A stretch of 64,000 nt of DNA from Brachybacterium kimchii (GTDB lineage Bacteria > Actinomycetota > Actinomycetes > Actinomycetales > Dermabacteraceae), in the NCBI RefSeq assembly GCF_023373525.1, contig NZ_CP097218.1:1736001-1800000 (forward strand), given 5' to 3'. Position numbers and translations under genes: made by a program. The notes under the pieces were generated by a model, which searched no databases, was not told the origin of the DNA, and was given only the letters and a program-made list of their open reading frames with translations. Positions 44,016 to 54,406 of the stretch are shown here, in pieces (position 1 is the stretch's first letter; every line of letters begins with the position of its first letter).

Positions 44016-45273
44016 GGCGGGTCCTTTCGCGGGGCTCGTGCGCCTCGGCACGGGCGGGCGGGTCTGTCGTGGTGGCTTCGGGGTCTGTGGCCGCCGCGGC
44101 CGATACGGAGGTGGGCTCGTCGGCGGAGGCGGCGAGGGCGCGCAGGAGGCCCAGCTGGGGATGGTCGTCGGGGACGGCGAGGACCACGTCGCGGTCGATG
44201 GCCTGGTCGACGCGATGGCGGAACGCGCCGTCGCCGCTGAGCACGGTGAGCCCGTGGGATCCGAGGATCTCATGCACGCGCTCGTAGGGGGCCGTGCGGC
44301 GGTTCAGCGCGAGCGCCATGCCGCCGCCGGTGCGCAGCAGCGCGCGCCATGCGGGGATCGCCTGCTCGAGCAGGTCCAGCGGGGAGCGCTGCCAGCCCTC
44401 GGTGCGGGCGCCGTGCTGGACGCCGTAGGGCAGGTCCGCCACGAGGGCGTCGACGGAACGATCCGGGAGCACCTCGCCGAGCCGCGTGGTGTCGCAGGTC
44501 AGCAGGTGGAGCTTCTGGACCTCGCCCGCGCGCTGCGCCTGCCGGTCCGCGGCGAGCTCGAGATCCCAGCGCGAGCCCGCGCCGCGGCCGCCGGCCGGGG
44601 AGCGGAGCCCCAGGCGGCCCGAGCTCTGGGTGTGCGGGAGGTGCTGCTGCTTCGCCCACGTGGTGAGGAAGGTGCGGTAGGCGCCGATGTCCTTGGCGTC
44701 GATGTCGGCACCGGTGGGGCTGAGGCCGAGACGCAGGGCGCGGCTGAGCGTCGTGCCACGGCCGCACGTCGGGTCCAGCACCGCGAGATCTCCGCGCAGC
44801 ACTCCCCCGCGGCGGCTCGACAGGGCGGCGGCGAGGTTCAGCAGCAGCGCGGTGAACTGCTCGTTCGTCTTCCCCGGGTACCGCAGGGTGGTCTCGAGCT
44901 CGCTGCCGTGGCGCATGGCCCCGGGCAGGGGCGTCGGGCGCAGCAAAGGGAGGGCAGAGCCGACCGGCTCCACGGCTGCCGACGCCGCTGCAGCGTCGGG
45001 CTGCGACGCCTCGAAGGCCGCGAAGGTCGAGGAGAGCTGCGCGACGAGCGGACGCAGGAAGCCGTCCACGACCGAGCCCGAGGCCTCCTCCTGGGCGGCC
45101 GTCCGGATCTCGAGGTAGTCGACGCCCGCGATCTCGCGCTCGTGCACGTCCACCGGCGCGCCGAGATGGGCGCCGAGCACCCAGCGGGCCTCGCGCACGG
45201 CGAGAGGGCCGGCCGACGCGGTGAACACGCGGTTCGCCGACGGGGCGCGCAGCACGAGCAGGCTCTCGGTCAT
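44008..45273 (-). CDS. TRM11/THUMP-type SAM-dependent RNA methyltransferase
   Basis: 421 residues. An N-terminal half of uncertain fold (about 1-120), then TTLRYPGKTNEQFTALLLNLA and SAM motif LDPTCGRGTTLSRALRLG (166-183). The catalytic motif ADLPYGVQHG is the D-x-P-Y/F type used for N2-guanosine or N6-adenine methylation. Close to the UPF0020/TRM11 group. It sits between infB and rbfA and overlaps rbfA by 8 bases, hinting at a role in rRNA or tRNA modification. A terminator hairpin lies just upstream after infB. Confidence 0.85.
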   Translation of the reverse strand: MTESLLVLRAPSANRVFTASAGPLAVREARWVLGAHLGAPVDVHEREIAGVDYLEIRTAAQEEASGSVVDGFLRPLVAQLSSTFAAFEASQPDAAAASAAVEPVGSALPLLRPTPLPGAMRHGSELETTLRYPGKTNEQFTALLLNLAAALSSRRGGVLRGDLAVLDPTCGRGTTLSRALRLGLSPTGADIDAKDIGAYRTFLTTWAKQQHLPHTQSSGRLGLRSPAGGRGAGSRWDLELAADRQAQRAGEVQKLHLLTCDTTRLGEVLPDRSVDALVADLPYGVQHGARTEGWQRSPLDLLEQAIPAWRALLRTGGGMALALNRRTAPYERVHEILGSHGLTVLSGDGAFRHRVDQAIDRDVVLAVPDDHPQLGLLRALAASADEPTSVSAAAATDPEATTTDPPARAEAHEPRERTRHE

Positions 45274-45360
45274 GGCCTCGATTCCCTCCCTGTCGGCCTG
45301 CGGGGCCCCGGCCGAGCACGCACCGCCGGAGCGGGCCGTGCGCCGCCGGGATGCAGGGAC

Positions 45361-45397
45361 GCGTCGGGCGCCCCGGATCGACCGGGGCGCCCGACGC
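45361..45397 (-). terminator. hairpin terminator after infB
   Basis: GCGTCGGGCGCCCCGG (45361-45376) and CCGGGGCGCCCGACGC (45382-45397) form a perfect 16-bp stem with a 5-base loop, 6 bases past the infB stop. Confidence 0.92.
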
Positions 45398-45403
45398 GCG
45401 CTG

Positions 45404-48355
45404 TCACTTCGAGGTGTTCTCGCGAGGCTTCTCGCGCATCTCGTAGGTGGTGATCAGGTCATCGGTCTGGAGGTCGTTGAAGCGCCCCAGGTTGATGCCG
45501 CACTCGAAGCCCTCGCGGACCTCGGTCACGTCGTCCTTGAAGCGACGCAGACCGGCGATCTCGAGTCCCTCGGTGATGACCACTCCGCCGCGGGTGATGC
45601 GGGCCTTCGCACCGCGGCGGATCTCGCCGCTGCGCACGATCGAACCGGCGATGTTGCCGAACTTCGAGGAGCGGAAGATCTCGCGGATCTCCGCCGACCC
45701 CGTGTCGACCTCCTCGTACTCGGGCTTGAGCATGCCCTGCAGGGCCTGCTCGATCTCCTCGATGGCGCGGTAGATCACGGAGTAGTACTTGATCTCCACG
45801 CCCTCGCGGTCCGCGTACTCGGCGTTCTGGCCCTCGGCGCGCACGTTGAAGCCGATGATCACAGCGTCGGAGGCGACGGCGAGGTTGATGTTGTTCATCG
45901 TGATCGCGCCGACGCCGCGGTCGATGATCCGCAGCTGCACCTGGTCGTCGATCTCGATGCCCAGCAGGGCCTCCTCGAGCGCCTCGACGGAGCCCGCCGC
46001 GTCGCCCTTGAGGATGAGGTTGAGAGTCTCGACCTTGCCCTCGGCCATCGACTTGGTGATGTCCTCGAGGCTGATCCGCTTGCGGGCCTTCGACAGTGCG
46101 GCGGCGCGCTTGGCGGCCTCGCGCTTCTCGGCGATCTGACGGGCGGTGCGCTCGTCGGCCGCGACCAGGAAGGAGTCGCCGGCGCCGGGCACGGAGGTCA
46201 GACCGAGCACCTGCACCGGGCGGGCCGGACCCGCCTCCTCGACGTTCTGGCCGTGCTCGTCGAGCATCGCTCGCACGCGGCCGTGGCCGGTGCCGCAGAC
46301 GATCGCGTCGCCCACGTGGAGCGTGCCCTGCTGCACCAGGACCGTGGCCACCGGGCCGCGACCGCGGTCCAGGTTGGCCTCGATCGCGATGCCGCGGGCC
46401 TGCTTGTCCGGGTTGGCGCGCAGGTCCAGGGCGGCGTCCGCGGTGAGCAGGACGGCGTCCAGGAGCTTGTCGATGTTCTGACCCTCGCGGGCGGAGACGT
46501 CGACGAACATGGTCTCGCCGCCGTACTCCTCGGCGATCAGGTTGTACTCGGTCAGCTGCTGGCGCACCTTGTCCGGGTTCGCGTCCGGCTTGTCGATCTT
46601 GTTGACCGCGACCACGATCGGCACGTCCGCCGCCTGGGCGTGGTTGAGCGCCTCGATGGTCTGCGGCATCACACCGTCATCGGCCGCGACCACGAGGATC
46701 GCGATGTCGGTGACGTCGGCGCCGCGGGCACGCATGGCCGTGAAGGCCTCGTGGCCCGGGGTGTCGATGAAGGTGATCGCGCGGTCCTCGGGACCGTCCT
46801 CGCTCTCGTGCTCCACCTCGACCTGGTAGGCGCCGATGTGCTGGGTGATCCCGCCGGCCTCGCCGGCCTGGACCTTCGCGTTGCGGATCGAGTCCAGCAG
46901 GCGGGTCTTGCCGTGGTCGACGTGACCCATGACCGTGACCACGGGCGAGCGGGGCAGACGATCCTCGTCGTCCTCCTCGGCGAGCTCGGCATCGAGATCG
47001 ATGTCGAACTGCTCGAGCAGCTCGCGCTCCTCGTCCTCCGGGGAGACGATCTCGATCTTGTAGCCGAGCTCCTCCCCCAGCAGGTGGAAGGTGTCCTCGT
47101 CGAGGGACTGGGTGGCCGTGGCCATCTCGCCCATCGCGAAGAGGACGGTGATCAGGGACGCGGGGTTCACCTCGATGCGGTCGGCGAAGTCGCTGAGCGA
47201 GGCGCCGCGGCGCAGCCGGATGGCCGTGCCGTTCCCGCGCGGGATCGACACGCCGCCCGGTGCGGGCGCCTGCATCTGCTCGAACTCCTGGCGCTTCGCG
47301 CGCTTCGACTTGCGCGAGCGCGCGGGCTTGCCGCCGCGTCCGAAGGCGCCCTGGGTGGCGCCGCGACCGCCGCGACCGCGCGGGCCGCCGAAGCCGCTGC
47401 GGGGACCGCCGCCGCCTCCGGGACCGCCGCCGGGGCCGCCGCCGCTGCGGGGACCGCCGCCACGGCCGCCGCGACCGCCGCCGCCCGGCTTCTGGGCGTC
47501 GGCGAGGCCGCCGTGGGAGTGCTGGCGCATGATGCCCGGGGTGGGCATGCCGGGACGGGGAGCGCCGGAGCGCGCGCCGCCCTCACGGGGCGGGCGCGAG
47601 CCCTGGTCCCCGCCGGAGCCGGCGCCGGCGCCGCCGCGGCCCTGCGGGCGCGGCCCGCCGGGACGGGGCATGCCCTGCGCGGTCGCGAAGGGGTTGTTGC
47701 CGGGACGCGGGCCGCCGGGGCGGTTGCCGCCGCCGCCGCCATCGCGCTGCGGGCGCGGACGGCCGGGACGCGGCATCCCCTGGGAGGTCGCGAACGGGTT
47801 GTTGCCGGGGCGGGCGCCGCCGGGCTTGGGGGCGGCGCCGGGCTTGGGCGCGGCCGAGCCGGACGACTCCTGGCCGTCCGCGTCGTCCGCGTGGGACTGC
47901 TCGCTCTGCGCGGCGCTCTCGGCGGCGTCCTCCTGCTTCGCCGCGGCGGTGCGGGGCGTCGGCGCGGTGGGCTTGGAGGGAGCGCTCGAGGGCTTCGCCG
48001 CGGGCGCCTCGGCGCTCTCCGGCTCCGCCTGCGAGGGCTTCGGGGCCGGCGTGGGCTTCTCGGCCGACGGGGCCGACGGGGCCGGCGCGGCGGCATCGTC
48101 CTTGGCGGCGGCCTTCGGGGAGGCGCCGGGCTTGGCGGGAGCCGGCTTGGCGGCGCCGGGCTTCGCAGCCGGCTTCTTCTTCTCGCTGCCGGCCTCGGAG
48201 GCCGGGAACGCCTCGCGCAGCCTGCGCGCGACGGGTGCTTCGATGGTCGAGGAGGCGGAACGGACGAATTCGCCCATGTCCTGCAGCTTCTGCAGAACGA
48301 CCTTGCTCGGCTGTCCGAGCTCCTTGGCGAGCTCGTGGACGCGGACCTTAGCCAC
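45404..48355 (-). CDS. infB: translation initiation factor IF-2
   Basis: 983 residues from GTG 48355 with AGGAGAAT just upstream. An N-terminal IF2_N domain ([20 protein letters not shown]) is followed by a very long Ala/Pro/Gly/Lys-rich linker (about 50-360) containing repeated RPGNNPFAT and [15 protein letters not shown] runs. The GTPase has G1 [16 protein letters not shown] (about 470-485), G3 DTPGHEAF and G4 NKIDKPD, and the C-terminal IF2 domains recognise fMet-tRNA. Third of the rimP-nusA-ylxR-infB cluster. Confidence 0.98.
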   Translation of the reverse strand: MAKVRVHELAKELGQPSKVVLQKLQDMGEFVRSASSTIEAPVARRLREAFPASEAGSEKKKPAAKPGAAKPAPAKPGASPKAAAKDDAAAPAPSAPSAEKPTPAPKPSQAEPESAEAPAAKPSSAPSKPTAPTPRTAAAKQEDAAESAAQSEQSHADDADGQESSGSAAPKPGAAPKPGGARPGNNPFATSQGMPRPGRPRPQRDGGGGGNRPGGPRPGNNPFATAQGMPRPGGPRPQGRGGAGAGSGGDQGSRPPREGGARSGAPRPGMPTPGIMRQHSHGGLADAQKPGGGGRGGRGGGPRSGGGPGGGPGGGGGPRSGFGGPRGRGGRGATQGAFGRGGKPARSRKSKRAKRQEFEQMQAPAPGGVSIPRGNGTAIRLRRGASLSDFADRIEVNPASLITVLFAMGEMATATQSLDEDTFHLLGEELGYKIEIVSPEDEERELLEQFDIDLDAELAEEDDEDRLPRSPVVTVMGHVDHGKTRLLDSIRNAKVQAGEAGGITQHIGAYQVEVEHESEDGPEDRAITFIDTPGHEAFTAMRARGADVTDIAILVVAADDGVMPQTIEALNHAQAADVPIVVAVNKIDKPDANPDKVRQQLTEYNLIAEEYGGETMFVDVSAREGQNIDKLLDAVLLTADAALDLRANPDKQARGIAIEANLDRGRGPVATVLVQQGTLHVGDAIVCGTGHGRVRAMLDEHGQNVEEAGPARPVQVLGLTSVPGAGDSFLVAADERTARQIAEKREAAKRAAALSKARKRISLEDITKSMAEGKVETLNLILKGDAAGSVEALEEALLGIEIDDQVQLRIIDRGVGAITMNNINLAVASDAVIIGFNVRAEGQNAEYADREGVEIKYYSVIYRAIEEIEQALQGMLKPEYEEVDTGSAEIREIFRSSKFGNIAGSIVRSGEIRRGAKARITRGGVVITEGLEIAGLRRFKDDVTEVREGFECGINLGRFNDLQTDDLITTYEMREKPRENTSK

Positions 48356-48451
48356 AATTCTCCTGTCTCGGTCCGGCCGACAGAAGGGCGCGGACCATTA
48401 GTTCCTGTGGGTGCTCATGACCGAGTACTCATCGGATGTCCATTGGTTCTT

Positions 48452-48760
48452 CTACCTGTTCCCCTGGAAGGCGAGTGGGTAAGAGGCCTCGAGATCCCGG
48501 GCGAGGAGCCCGGTGTCGACCGCGCCGCGGAAGGACCGGGCGAAGCCGCCCCGCTTCAGGGCGAGGTCGAGGCATGATGCGTCGGCGTGGAGCCACGCTC
48601 CCCGACCCGGTGCGGATCCCGAGGGATCCGCACGCACTCGGGGGGCGACCCCCTCGGGGGCCTGCTCCATGACGAGGCGCACCAGCTGGTCGCGCGGGGC
48701 CACCGTGCGGCAGCCCACGCACGTGCGCTCGGGCCGATGGCTCGTGGAACGGTTCTCCAC
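48452..48760 (-). CDS. YlxR family RNA-binding protein
   Basis: 102 residues from GTG 48760 with GGAGG 4 bases upstream. YlxR (DUF448) signature RTCVGCRTVAPRDQLVRLV (about 12-30), then GRGAWLHADASCLDLALKRGGFARSFR. Small basic protein always encoded between nusA and infB; binds RNA or RNase P in some bacteria. Confidence 0.95.
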   Translation of the reverse strand: MENRSTSHRPERTCVGCRTVAPRDQLVRLVMEQAPEGVAPRVRADPSGSAPGRGAWLHADASCLDLALKRGGFARSFRGAVDTGLLARDLEASYPLAFQGNR

Positions 48761-48839
48761 AGGGCCTCCAGTTCGCGCGCACACAGCCTGACCAGTGTAG
48801 CCGACCTGCTCGCGGAGCCCGGCATCCGCGAGGCGTGCG

Positions 48840-49937
48840 TTACAGCTGCGAGGATTCCCCGCCCGGCGCGGACTCGGCGGCGGTCCCCTCGGCGGCAGGG
48901 GGATCATCCGTTGCGGCGGAGTCCGACGGCGCCTCGTCCGAGGGGGCGGCCTGCGCGACGACGGGCTGCTCCGGGGCGGCGTCCGAGCGGATGTCGATCT
49001 TCCAGCCGGTGAGCTTCGCGGCGAGCCGGGCGTTCTGCCCCTCCTTGCCGATGGCCAGGGAGAACTGGCCGTCGGGCACGATCGCGCGGACGGCGCGGCC
49101 CACCTCGTCGGTGACGGCGACCGAGGTGACGCGCGAGGGCGAGAGCGCATGGGCGACGAAGACGGTGGGGTCCTCGTCGAAGTCGACGATGTCGATCTTC
49201 TCGCCGTTCAGCTCGTTCATCACCGAGCGGACGCGCGCGCCCATCGGGCCGATGCACGCACCCTTGGGGTTCACCCCGGGCACGGTCGCGCGCACGGCCA
49301 TCTTGGTGCGGTGGCCCGCCTCGCGGGCGAGTCCCACGATCTCGACGGTGCCGTCGGCGACCTCCGGGACCTCGAGCGCGAACAGGCGCCGCACGAAGTT
49401 CGGGTGCGAGCGCGAGAGCGTGATCTGGGGCCCCTTGGGACCGCGGCGGGTCTCCACGACGTAGGCGCGGATGCGGCGGCCGTGCGAGTAGTCCTCGCCG
49501 GGCACGCGCTCGTGCGGGGGCAGCACTGCCTCGACGGTGCCGAGGTCGACCATCACCATGCGCGGGTCGCGGCCCTGCTGGACGATCCCCGAGACGATGT
49601 CCTCGGTGCGGTCGGCGTACTCGCCCAGCACCGCATCGTCCTCGAGCTGACGGATGCGCTGGAAGATCACCTGGCGAGCGGTCGAGGCGGCGACACGGCC
49701 GAAGTTCTCGGGGGTGTCGTCCCACTCCTCGACGAGCTCGCCCTCGGCGTCGCGCTCGCGGGCGAGCACGGCGACGGCTCCGGTGCGCTCGTCGATCGTG
49801 ACCTCGGAGTCCTTCACCGGGTGGTCGGTGTGCAGGTAGGCGGCGTGCAGCGCCTGGCGGATCGCGTCCAGGAGCACGTCCACGGGGATCTCCCGCTCGC
49901 GCTCCAGGGCCCGCAGGGCTCCCATGTCGATGTCCAT
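48840..49937 (-). CDS. nusA: transcription termination/antitermination factor NusA
   Basis: 365 residues, the short actinobacterial form without the C-terminal acidic repeats. N-terminal RNA-polymerase-binding domain [20 protein letters not shown], an S1 domain (about 120-195), then two KH domains with [25 protein letters not shown] and [18 protein letters not shown]. It modulates pausing and termination. The start overlaps no other gene; rimP ends 1 base upstream, so the two are cotranscribed. A Ser/Ala/Glu-rich tail (about 325-365) follows. Confidence 0.97.
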   Translation of the reverse strand: MDIDMGALRALEREREIPVDVLLDAIRQALHAAYLHTDHPVKDSEVTIDERTGAVAVLARERDAEGELVEEWDDTPENFGRVAASTARQVIFQRIRQLEDDAVLGEYADRTEDIVSGIVQQGRDPRMVMVDLGTVEAVLPPHERVPGEDYSHGRRIRAYVVETRRGPKGPQITLSRSHPNFVRRLFALEVPEVADGTVEIVGLAREAGHRTKMAVRATVPGVNPKGACIGPMGARVRSVMNELNGEKIDIVDFDEDPTVFVAHALSPSRVTSVAVTDEVGRAVRAIVPDGQFSLAIGKEGQNARLAAKLTGWKIDIRSDAAPEQPVVAQAAPSDEAPSDSAATDDPPAAEGTAAESAPGGESSQL

Positions 49938-49938
49938 G

Positions 49939-50619
49939 TCAGCGCTCCGAATCGTCAGCGGCGGATGAGGGGCGGGTGGTGCCGCCCTCGGGGGCGGCGT
50001 GGTCGGCCTGCCGAGCGGGCACGGCCGCGGCGGCGCGGGCGGCGAGCTCGTCCAGCTGCGCCTGGTCCGGCGGCGGGGTGAACTCGACCTCGACGCGCGC
50101 CGAGACGACGTCCGAGAGGGGCACGGTGAGGAACTCCGGGGTTCCCGCCGGGAGCTTCCGGGGGCGTCCGCGATCGTCGACGCCGGGCTCGGGATGCAGC
50201 GTGAGCGACCCGTCCTCGGCGACGGCGAGCAGCCGGGCGCGCAGGCTCTTCTCGCCCGTCCCGGTGCCGTCGGCCAGCGTGGTCGTGAGCAGACGGCCGC
50301 GGGAGCGGCGGAAGTGGCGGGGCTGCGTGAGCGTGCGCTCGGCGCCGGGGGTGGTGACCTCGAGCAGGCTCGGGCCGGGGCCGAGGATCGACTCGTCCTC
50401 GTCCAGCAGCTCGGAGATCTCGCGGGACGCCTCCGCGACCGCGTCGAGGTCCGCGCTTCCGGTGCGGTCCTCGGGGAGATCGACGACGAGCGTGACCTCG
50501 GTGGTGCCCTGGCGCTCGTGGACGGCGGCGTCCTCGAGCACGAGGTCGTGGCGGGAGAGGATCTGCGATGCGGCGTCCTGGACACGTCCGATGGTCTGCT
50601 CGGAGGTAATGGCTCCCAC
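49939..50619 (-). CDS. rimP: ribosome maturation factor RimP
   Basis: 226 residues from GTG 50619 with AGGAG 5 bases upstream. N-terminal alpha/beta domain ending in [24 protein letters not shown] (about 90-113, the RimP signature V-S-S-P-G-x-x-R-x-L), then a Sm-like C-terminal domain. Needed for 30S maturation. Longer than the usual 155-170 residues, with a Pro/Ala-rich tail. A -10 candidate TAGAGT lies at 50660-50665. Confidence 0.94.
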   Translation of the reverse strand: MGAITSEQTIGRVQDAASQILSRHDLVLEDAAVHERQGTTEVTLVVDLPEDRTGSADLDAVAEASREISELLDEDESILGPGPSLLEVTTPGAERTLTQPRHFRRSRGRLLTTTLADGTGTGEKSLRARLLAVAEDGSLTLHPEPGVDDRGRPRKLPAGTPEFLTVPLSDVVSARVEVEFTPPPDQAQLDELAARAAAAVPARQADHAAPEGGTTRPSSAADDSER

Positions 50620-50843
50620 CTCTTCTCCTGTGTTCTGCTGTGCGTCCTGCGGGGACACCACTCTAGTCCGCGCACGCGGGTCGCGCCCGCGAGGGAGGTC
50701 CCGGACCGCGCGCACGTGGCGAGGCGCACGCCCGAGCGGCGGGGTGCTCGCGCGGGATGCCGCGCGGCGGTCGCGGAGCAGCACGACCGCGGCGGAGCGG
50801 CGCGATGGCGGAGGAGCCGCCCGGTGATGGCAGAATCGGGCTC

Positions 50844-51896
50844 ATGCGTGCCGAGCTCCCCCGTCCCCGGCCCCGCCGTCGTGCGGTCCTGCTGGGCGGG
50901 CTCTCGCTCGGCGCGCTCGCCCTGTCCGGCTGCGACGGCGTGAGGGTCGGCCAGCCCGCCGTGTACACCCCGCCTCCGGAGGGCATCGACGACCTCTACC
51001 GCCGCGACCTGCTGGCCCTGCTCGAGACGGGCCTCGGCGCGCGGATCGGGGCCGACGAGCGCTCGCGCGACCTCGTGAGCGGCGTGCAGGAGGCCTTCGG
51101 GCAGCAGCGCGAGGCCATGCTCACCGGGGCCGAGGCGGAGGACGAGAGCTCCGCGTCGAGCGACGGGGGCGGCGACGACGGAGACGGCGGCAGCGACGGA
51201 GGCGCGGGCGACGGCGGTGGCGGCGATGCCGCGCCGACCGACCTGCAGGGGCTCTCGGACCTGCTCGTGGCGATCCGCGATATCACCACCGACGCGGCCC
51301 GGCAGGTCTCCGGCTCCCTCGCGCGCCCCATGCTCGCGACCGGCGTCTTCGCGGCCTGGGCGGCGCAGAGGCTCGCGCGGATCGCGGGCACCGAGGAGCC
51401 CACCGCTCCCCCGTCGGCCGAGAAGATCGAGCCCGCGCGCGACGTGCCGGAGTCCGACCCGCCGTCGATCGGAGCGGAGGTCGACTACCACTCCTCGCTC
51501 GAGCGGGCGCAGGAGGACGAGTGGTACGCGGGATACGTGCGCGAGGTGCTCGCGGCCGCCGAGAGCGGGAAGAAGCGCTCAGCCCTCATCGCCCAGAGCG
51601 ATGCCGACCGCGAGCGCGCCGAGCAGCTCGGCGCCTTCGCCCGCGAGGACGGCGCGAAAGAGGTGCTGCGCGCGGCCGTGTACCCGCTGCCGGGCGGCGG
51701 CGTCACGCAGGAGCTGCGGAAGGACGAGCCCGAGGCGCTCGCCCTCACCCTCGTCGAGGACCACGTGATCCTCACCGGCGCCGCGCCCTTCGAGCGCCGA
51801 TCGCTCTCGATCGCGGCCGCCCTGGACCAGGCGGTGCTGCTGGCGTCACTGCGCTCGTCCCTCTCGGCGCTGCCGACCCTCGATCCGGAGGGCTGA
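50844..51896 (+). CDS. DUF4439 ferritin-like lipoprotein
   Basis: 350 residues. Arg-rich signal ([10 protein letters not shown], 10-19) and lipobox ALSGC with Cys30, so secreted and lipid-anchored. A Gly/Asp/Ser-rich linker (about 95-135) splits a first helical part from a C-terminal ferritin-like helical bundle (about 210-350, [23 protein letters not shown], then [14 protein letters not shown]). This resembles the DUF4439 family found beside rimP/proS in actinobacteria; no di-iron site can be assigned. CAGAAT (50831-50836) ends 7 bases before the ATG, a leaderless start. Confidence 0.75.
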   Translation: MRAELPRPRPRRRAVLLGGLSLGALALSGCDGVRVGQPAVYTPPPEGIDDLYRRDLLALLETGLGARIGADERSRDLVSGVQEAFGQQREAMLTGAEAEDESSASSDGGGDDGDGGSDGGAGDGGGGDAAPTDLQGLSDLLVAIRDITTDAARQVSGSLARPMLATGVFAAWAAQRLARIAGTEEPTAPPSAEKIEPARDVPESDPPSIGAEVDYHSSLERAQEDEWYAGYVREVLAAAESGKKRSALIAQSDADRERAEQLGAFAREDGAKEVLRAAVYPLPGGGVTQELRKDEPEALALTLVEDHVILTGAAPFERRSLSIAAALDQAVLLASLRSSLSALPTLDPEG

Positions 51897-51934
51897 ACGG
51901 CGGCGTCCGCCTCCCCGAGGACCGCTCGCGCGGT

Positions 51935-53716
51935 TCAGGCGCGGACGGCGCGGACCACGAGATCCACGACCTCCTGCGGGGAGACCTCGGCGACCTCGCC
52001 GCTCGCGCGATCGCGGATCTCGACCTTGCCCTCGGCGAGCCCGCGCCCGACGACGACCGTGGTGGGCAGGCCCAGCAGCTCCGAGTCCTTGAACTTCACG
52101 CCCGGCGAGACCTTCGGGCGATCGTCGTAGAGCACCTCGAGGCCCTGGGCCTCGAGATCGCGCGCGATCCGGTCGGCCTCGTCGAAGACGCTCTGGTCCT
52201 TGCCGGTCGCGAGCACGTGGACGTCGGCCGGGGCGACGGCGCGCGGCCAGGTCAGGCCCTTCTCGTCGTGGTGCAGCTCGGCGATCGCGGCGACCGCGCG
52301 CGTGACGCCGATGCCGTAGGAGCCCATGGTCACCACGGCCGACTTGCCGTTCTCGTCGAGCACGCGCAGGTCGAGCGCCTCGGCGTACTTCCGTCCCAGC
52401 TGGAAGATGTGCCCCATCTCCATGCCGCGGGTCAGGCGCATCGGGCCCGAGCCGTCGGGCGCCGGGTCGCCATCGCGGACCTCCGCGGCCTCGATCGTGC
52501 CGTCGGCCGTGAAGTCGCGGCCGAAGACGAGGTCGTAGACGTGCTTGTCCTTCGCGCCGGCCCCGGCGACCCAGCGGGTGCCCGGGACGACGCGGGGGTC
52601 GACGACATAGCGGATCTTGGACGGCGCCCCGAGGCCCAGACCCTCGGGGCCGATGTATCCCTTCTTGAGCACGGGGTGCTTCGCGAAGTCCTCCTCGGTG
52701 AAGGCCGTCGCGATCGCGGGGGCCACGGCCACCTCGAGGCGCTTGTCGTCGACCTCGCGATCGCCGGGCAGGGCGATCACGAGCGGCTCCGTCGTGCCGT
52801 CGGGGTGGGTGAGCAGGTAGACGAGGTGCTTGAGCATCTCGAAGCGGGTCCACTCCCCCGACTCCGTGACGTACCCCTTGCCGGGGAAGGCCTCGTTGGA
52901 GAAGTCCGTGAGCTTCGCGATGGTCGAGGCGCCCGGGGTGTCCTCGACGTGCGCGGCGGGCAGCTGCGCGATCCGGTCCTCGGGCAGCGCCTCGGGGACG
53001 ACGGTCGTGACGGCCTCGACGTTCGCGGCGTAGCCGCCCTCGGAGACCACGAAGGTGTCCTCGCCGATCGGCGTGGGGTGCAGGAACTCCTCGGAGCGGG
53101 AGCCGCCCATGGCGCCGGCGTCGGCCTGGCAGATCACCGTGGGCAGGCCCAGGCGCTCGAAGGTGCGCTGGTAGGCGCCGCGCTGCTTGAAGTAGGAGGC
53201 GTCCAGGCCGGCGTCGTCGATGTCGAAGGAGTAGGCGTCCTTCATGATGAACTCGCGCACGCGCAGCAGGCCGGCGCGCGGACGCGCCTCGTCGCGGTAC
53301 TTGGTCTGGATCTGGTACAGCATGACCGGGAGGTCCTTGTACGAGTTGAACAGGTCCTTCACCGCTAGGGTGAACATCTCCTCGTGGGTGGGCGCGAGCA
53401 GGTAGTCGGCCTGCTTGCGGTCCTTCAGGCGGAACAGGGTGGGCCCGTACTCCTCCCAGCGGCCGGTCGCCTCGTAGGGCTCGCGGGGCTGCAGCGCGGA
53501 GAACAGCAGCTCGTTGCCGCCGATCGCGTCCTGCTCCTCGCGCACGATCTGCTCGACCTTCCGCATCACCCGCAGGCCCAGCGGCAGCCAGGTGTACACG
53601 CCCGGCGCGCTGCGGCGGATGTACCCGGCGCGCACCAGCAGCTTGTGGCTCGCGACCTCGGCGTCCGACGGGTCCTCGCGCAGGGTGCGGACGAACGAGG
53701 AGGACATGCGGATCAT
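51935..53716 (-). CDS. proS: proline-tRNA ligase
   Basis: 593 residues, bacterial-type class II synthetase. Motif 1 [14 protein letters not shown] ([15 protein letters not shown], about 37-51), motif 2 [20 protein letters not shown] (about 145-165), the editing insertion (about 225-410) and motif 3 [17 protein letters not shown], then the anticodon-binding domain. It charges tRNA-Pro. An AAAGG precedes the ATG; a second ATG lies 3 codons inside. It converges on the ferritin-like gene with 38 bases between stops. Confidence 0.98.
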   Translation of the reverse strand: MIRMSSSFVRTLREDPSDAEVASHKLLVRAGYIRRSAPGVYTWLPLGLRVMRKVEQIVREEQDAIGGNELLFSALQPREPYEATGRWEEYGPTLFRLKDRKQADYLLAPTHEEMFTLAVKDLFNSYKDLPVMLYQIQTKYRDEARPRAGLLRVREFIMKDAYSFDIDDAGLDASYFKQRGAYQRTFERLGLPTVICQADAGAMGGSRSEEFLHPTPIGEDTFVVSEGGYAANVEAVTTVVPEALPEDRIAQLPAAHVEDTPGASTIAKLTDFSNEAFPGKGYVTESGEWTRFEMLKHLVYLLTHPDGTTEPLVIALPGDREVDDKRLEVAVAPAIATAFTEEDFAKHPVLKKGYIGPEGLGLGAPSKIRYVVDPRVVPGTRWVAGAGAKDKHVYDLVFGRDFTADGTIEAAEVRDGDPAPDGSGPMRLTRGMEMGHIFQLGRKYAEALDLRVLDENGKSAVVTMGSYGIGVTRAVAAIAELHHDEKGLTWPRAVAPADVHVLATGKDQSVFDEADRIARDLEAQGLEVLYDDRPKVSPGVKFKDSELLGLPTTVVVGRGLAEGKVEIRDRASGEVAEVSPQEVVDLVVRAVRA

Positions 53717-53827
53717 GGAGGGCCTTTCGAACGGAGGGGTGGGCGCCCCACGGCGGCGGGAGGAGCCCCCACCATGGTAGAGGAGCCGCACCCGTGCCAG
53801 GTGCACGTCCGGGGCCCGGCGCTCGTC

Positions 53828-54211
<384 letters not shown>

Positions 54212-54330
54212 TCATCGCATCGGCCTCCGGGGTCGTCCTCGCCATCGGGGCTACGACCTGGGGTGGAACCGGGGCGAGGGGCGGCACGACCTGCGGAGGG
54301 GTGCAGCGGCCGGGTACGGCGCGATCCGGG

Positions 54331-54361
54331 TTGACATGACGCACCCGCCGCCCTCTACCAT
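54331..54361 (+). promoter_or_regulatory. promoter of the sugar ABC operon
   Basis: Perfect -35 TTGACA (54331-54336) and -10 TACCAT (54356-54361) with a 19-base spacer, slightly longer than optimal. It is the most canonical -35 noticed in the window. Confidence 0.55.
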
Positions 54362-54364
54362 CGA

Positions 54365-54376
54365 GTAATCGATTTC
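54365..54376. promoter_or_regulatory. candidate LacI-family operator
   Basis: GTAATCGATTTC is a near-palindrome centred on CG, with an exact AATCGATT core, placed at about the transcription start. LacI/GalR regulators of sugar operons favour such sites. No regulator gene is adjacent, so the assignment is inference. Confidence 0.45.
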
Positions 54377-54406
54377 CGACGATGATGTCCGGACGGTGCG
54401 TGTGCG

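Noticed and set aside
47330..47830. GC-rich repeats in the 5' half of infB
   Set aside because: These are codons of the Gly/Pro/Arg-rich linker normal for actinobacterial IF-2, not an independent repeat element.
53717..53827. T-box leader before proS
   Set aside because: No T-box sequence, specifier loop or terminator/antiterminator pair is visible in the short leader.
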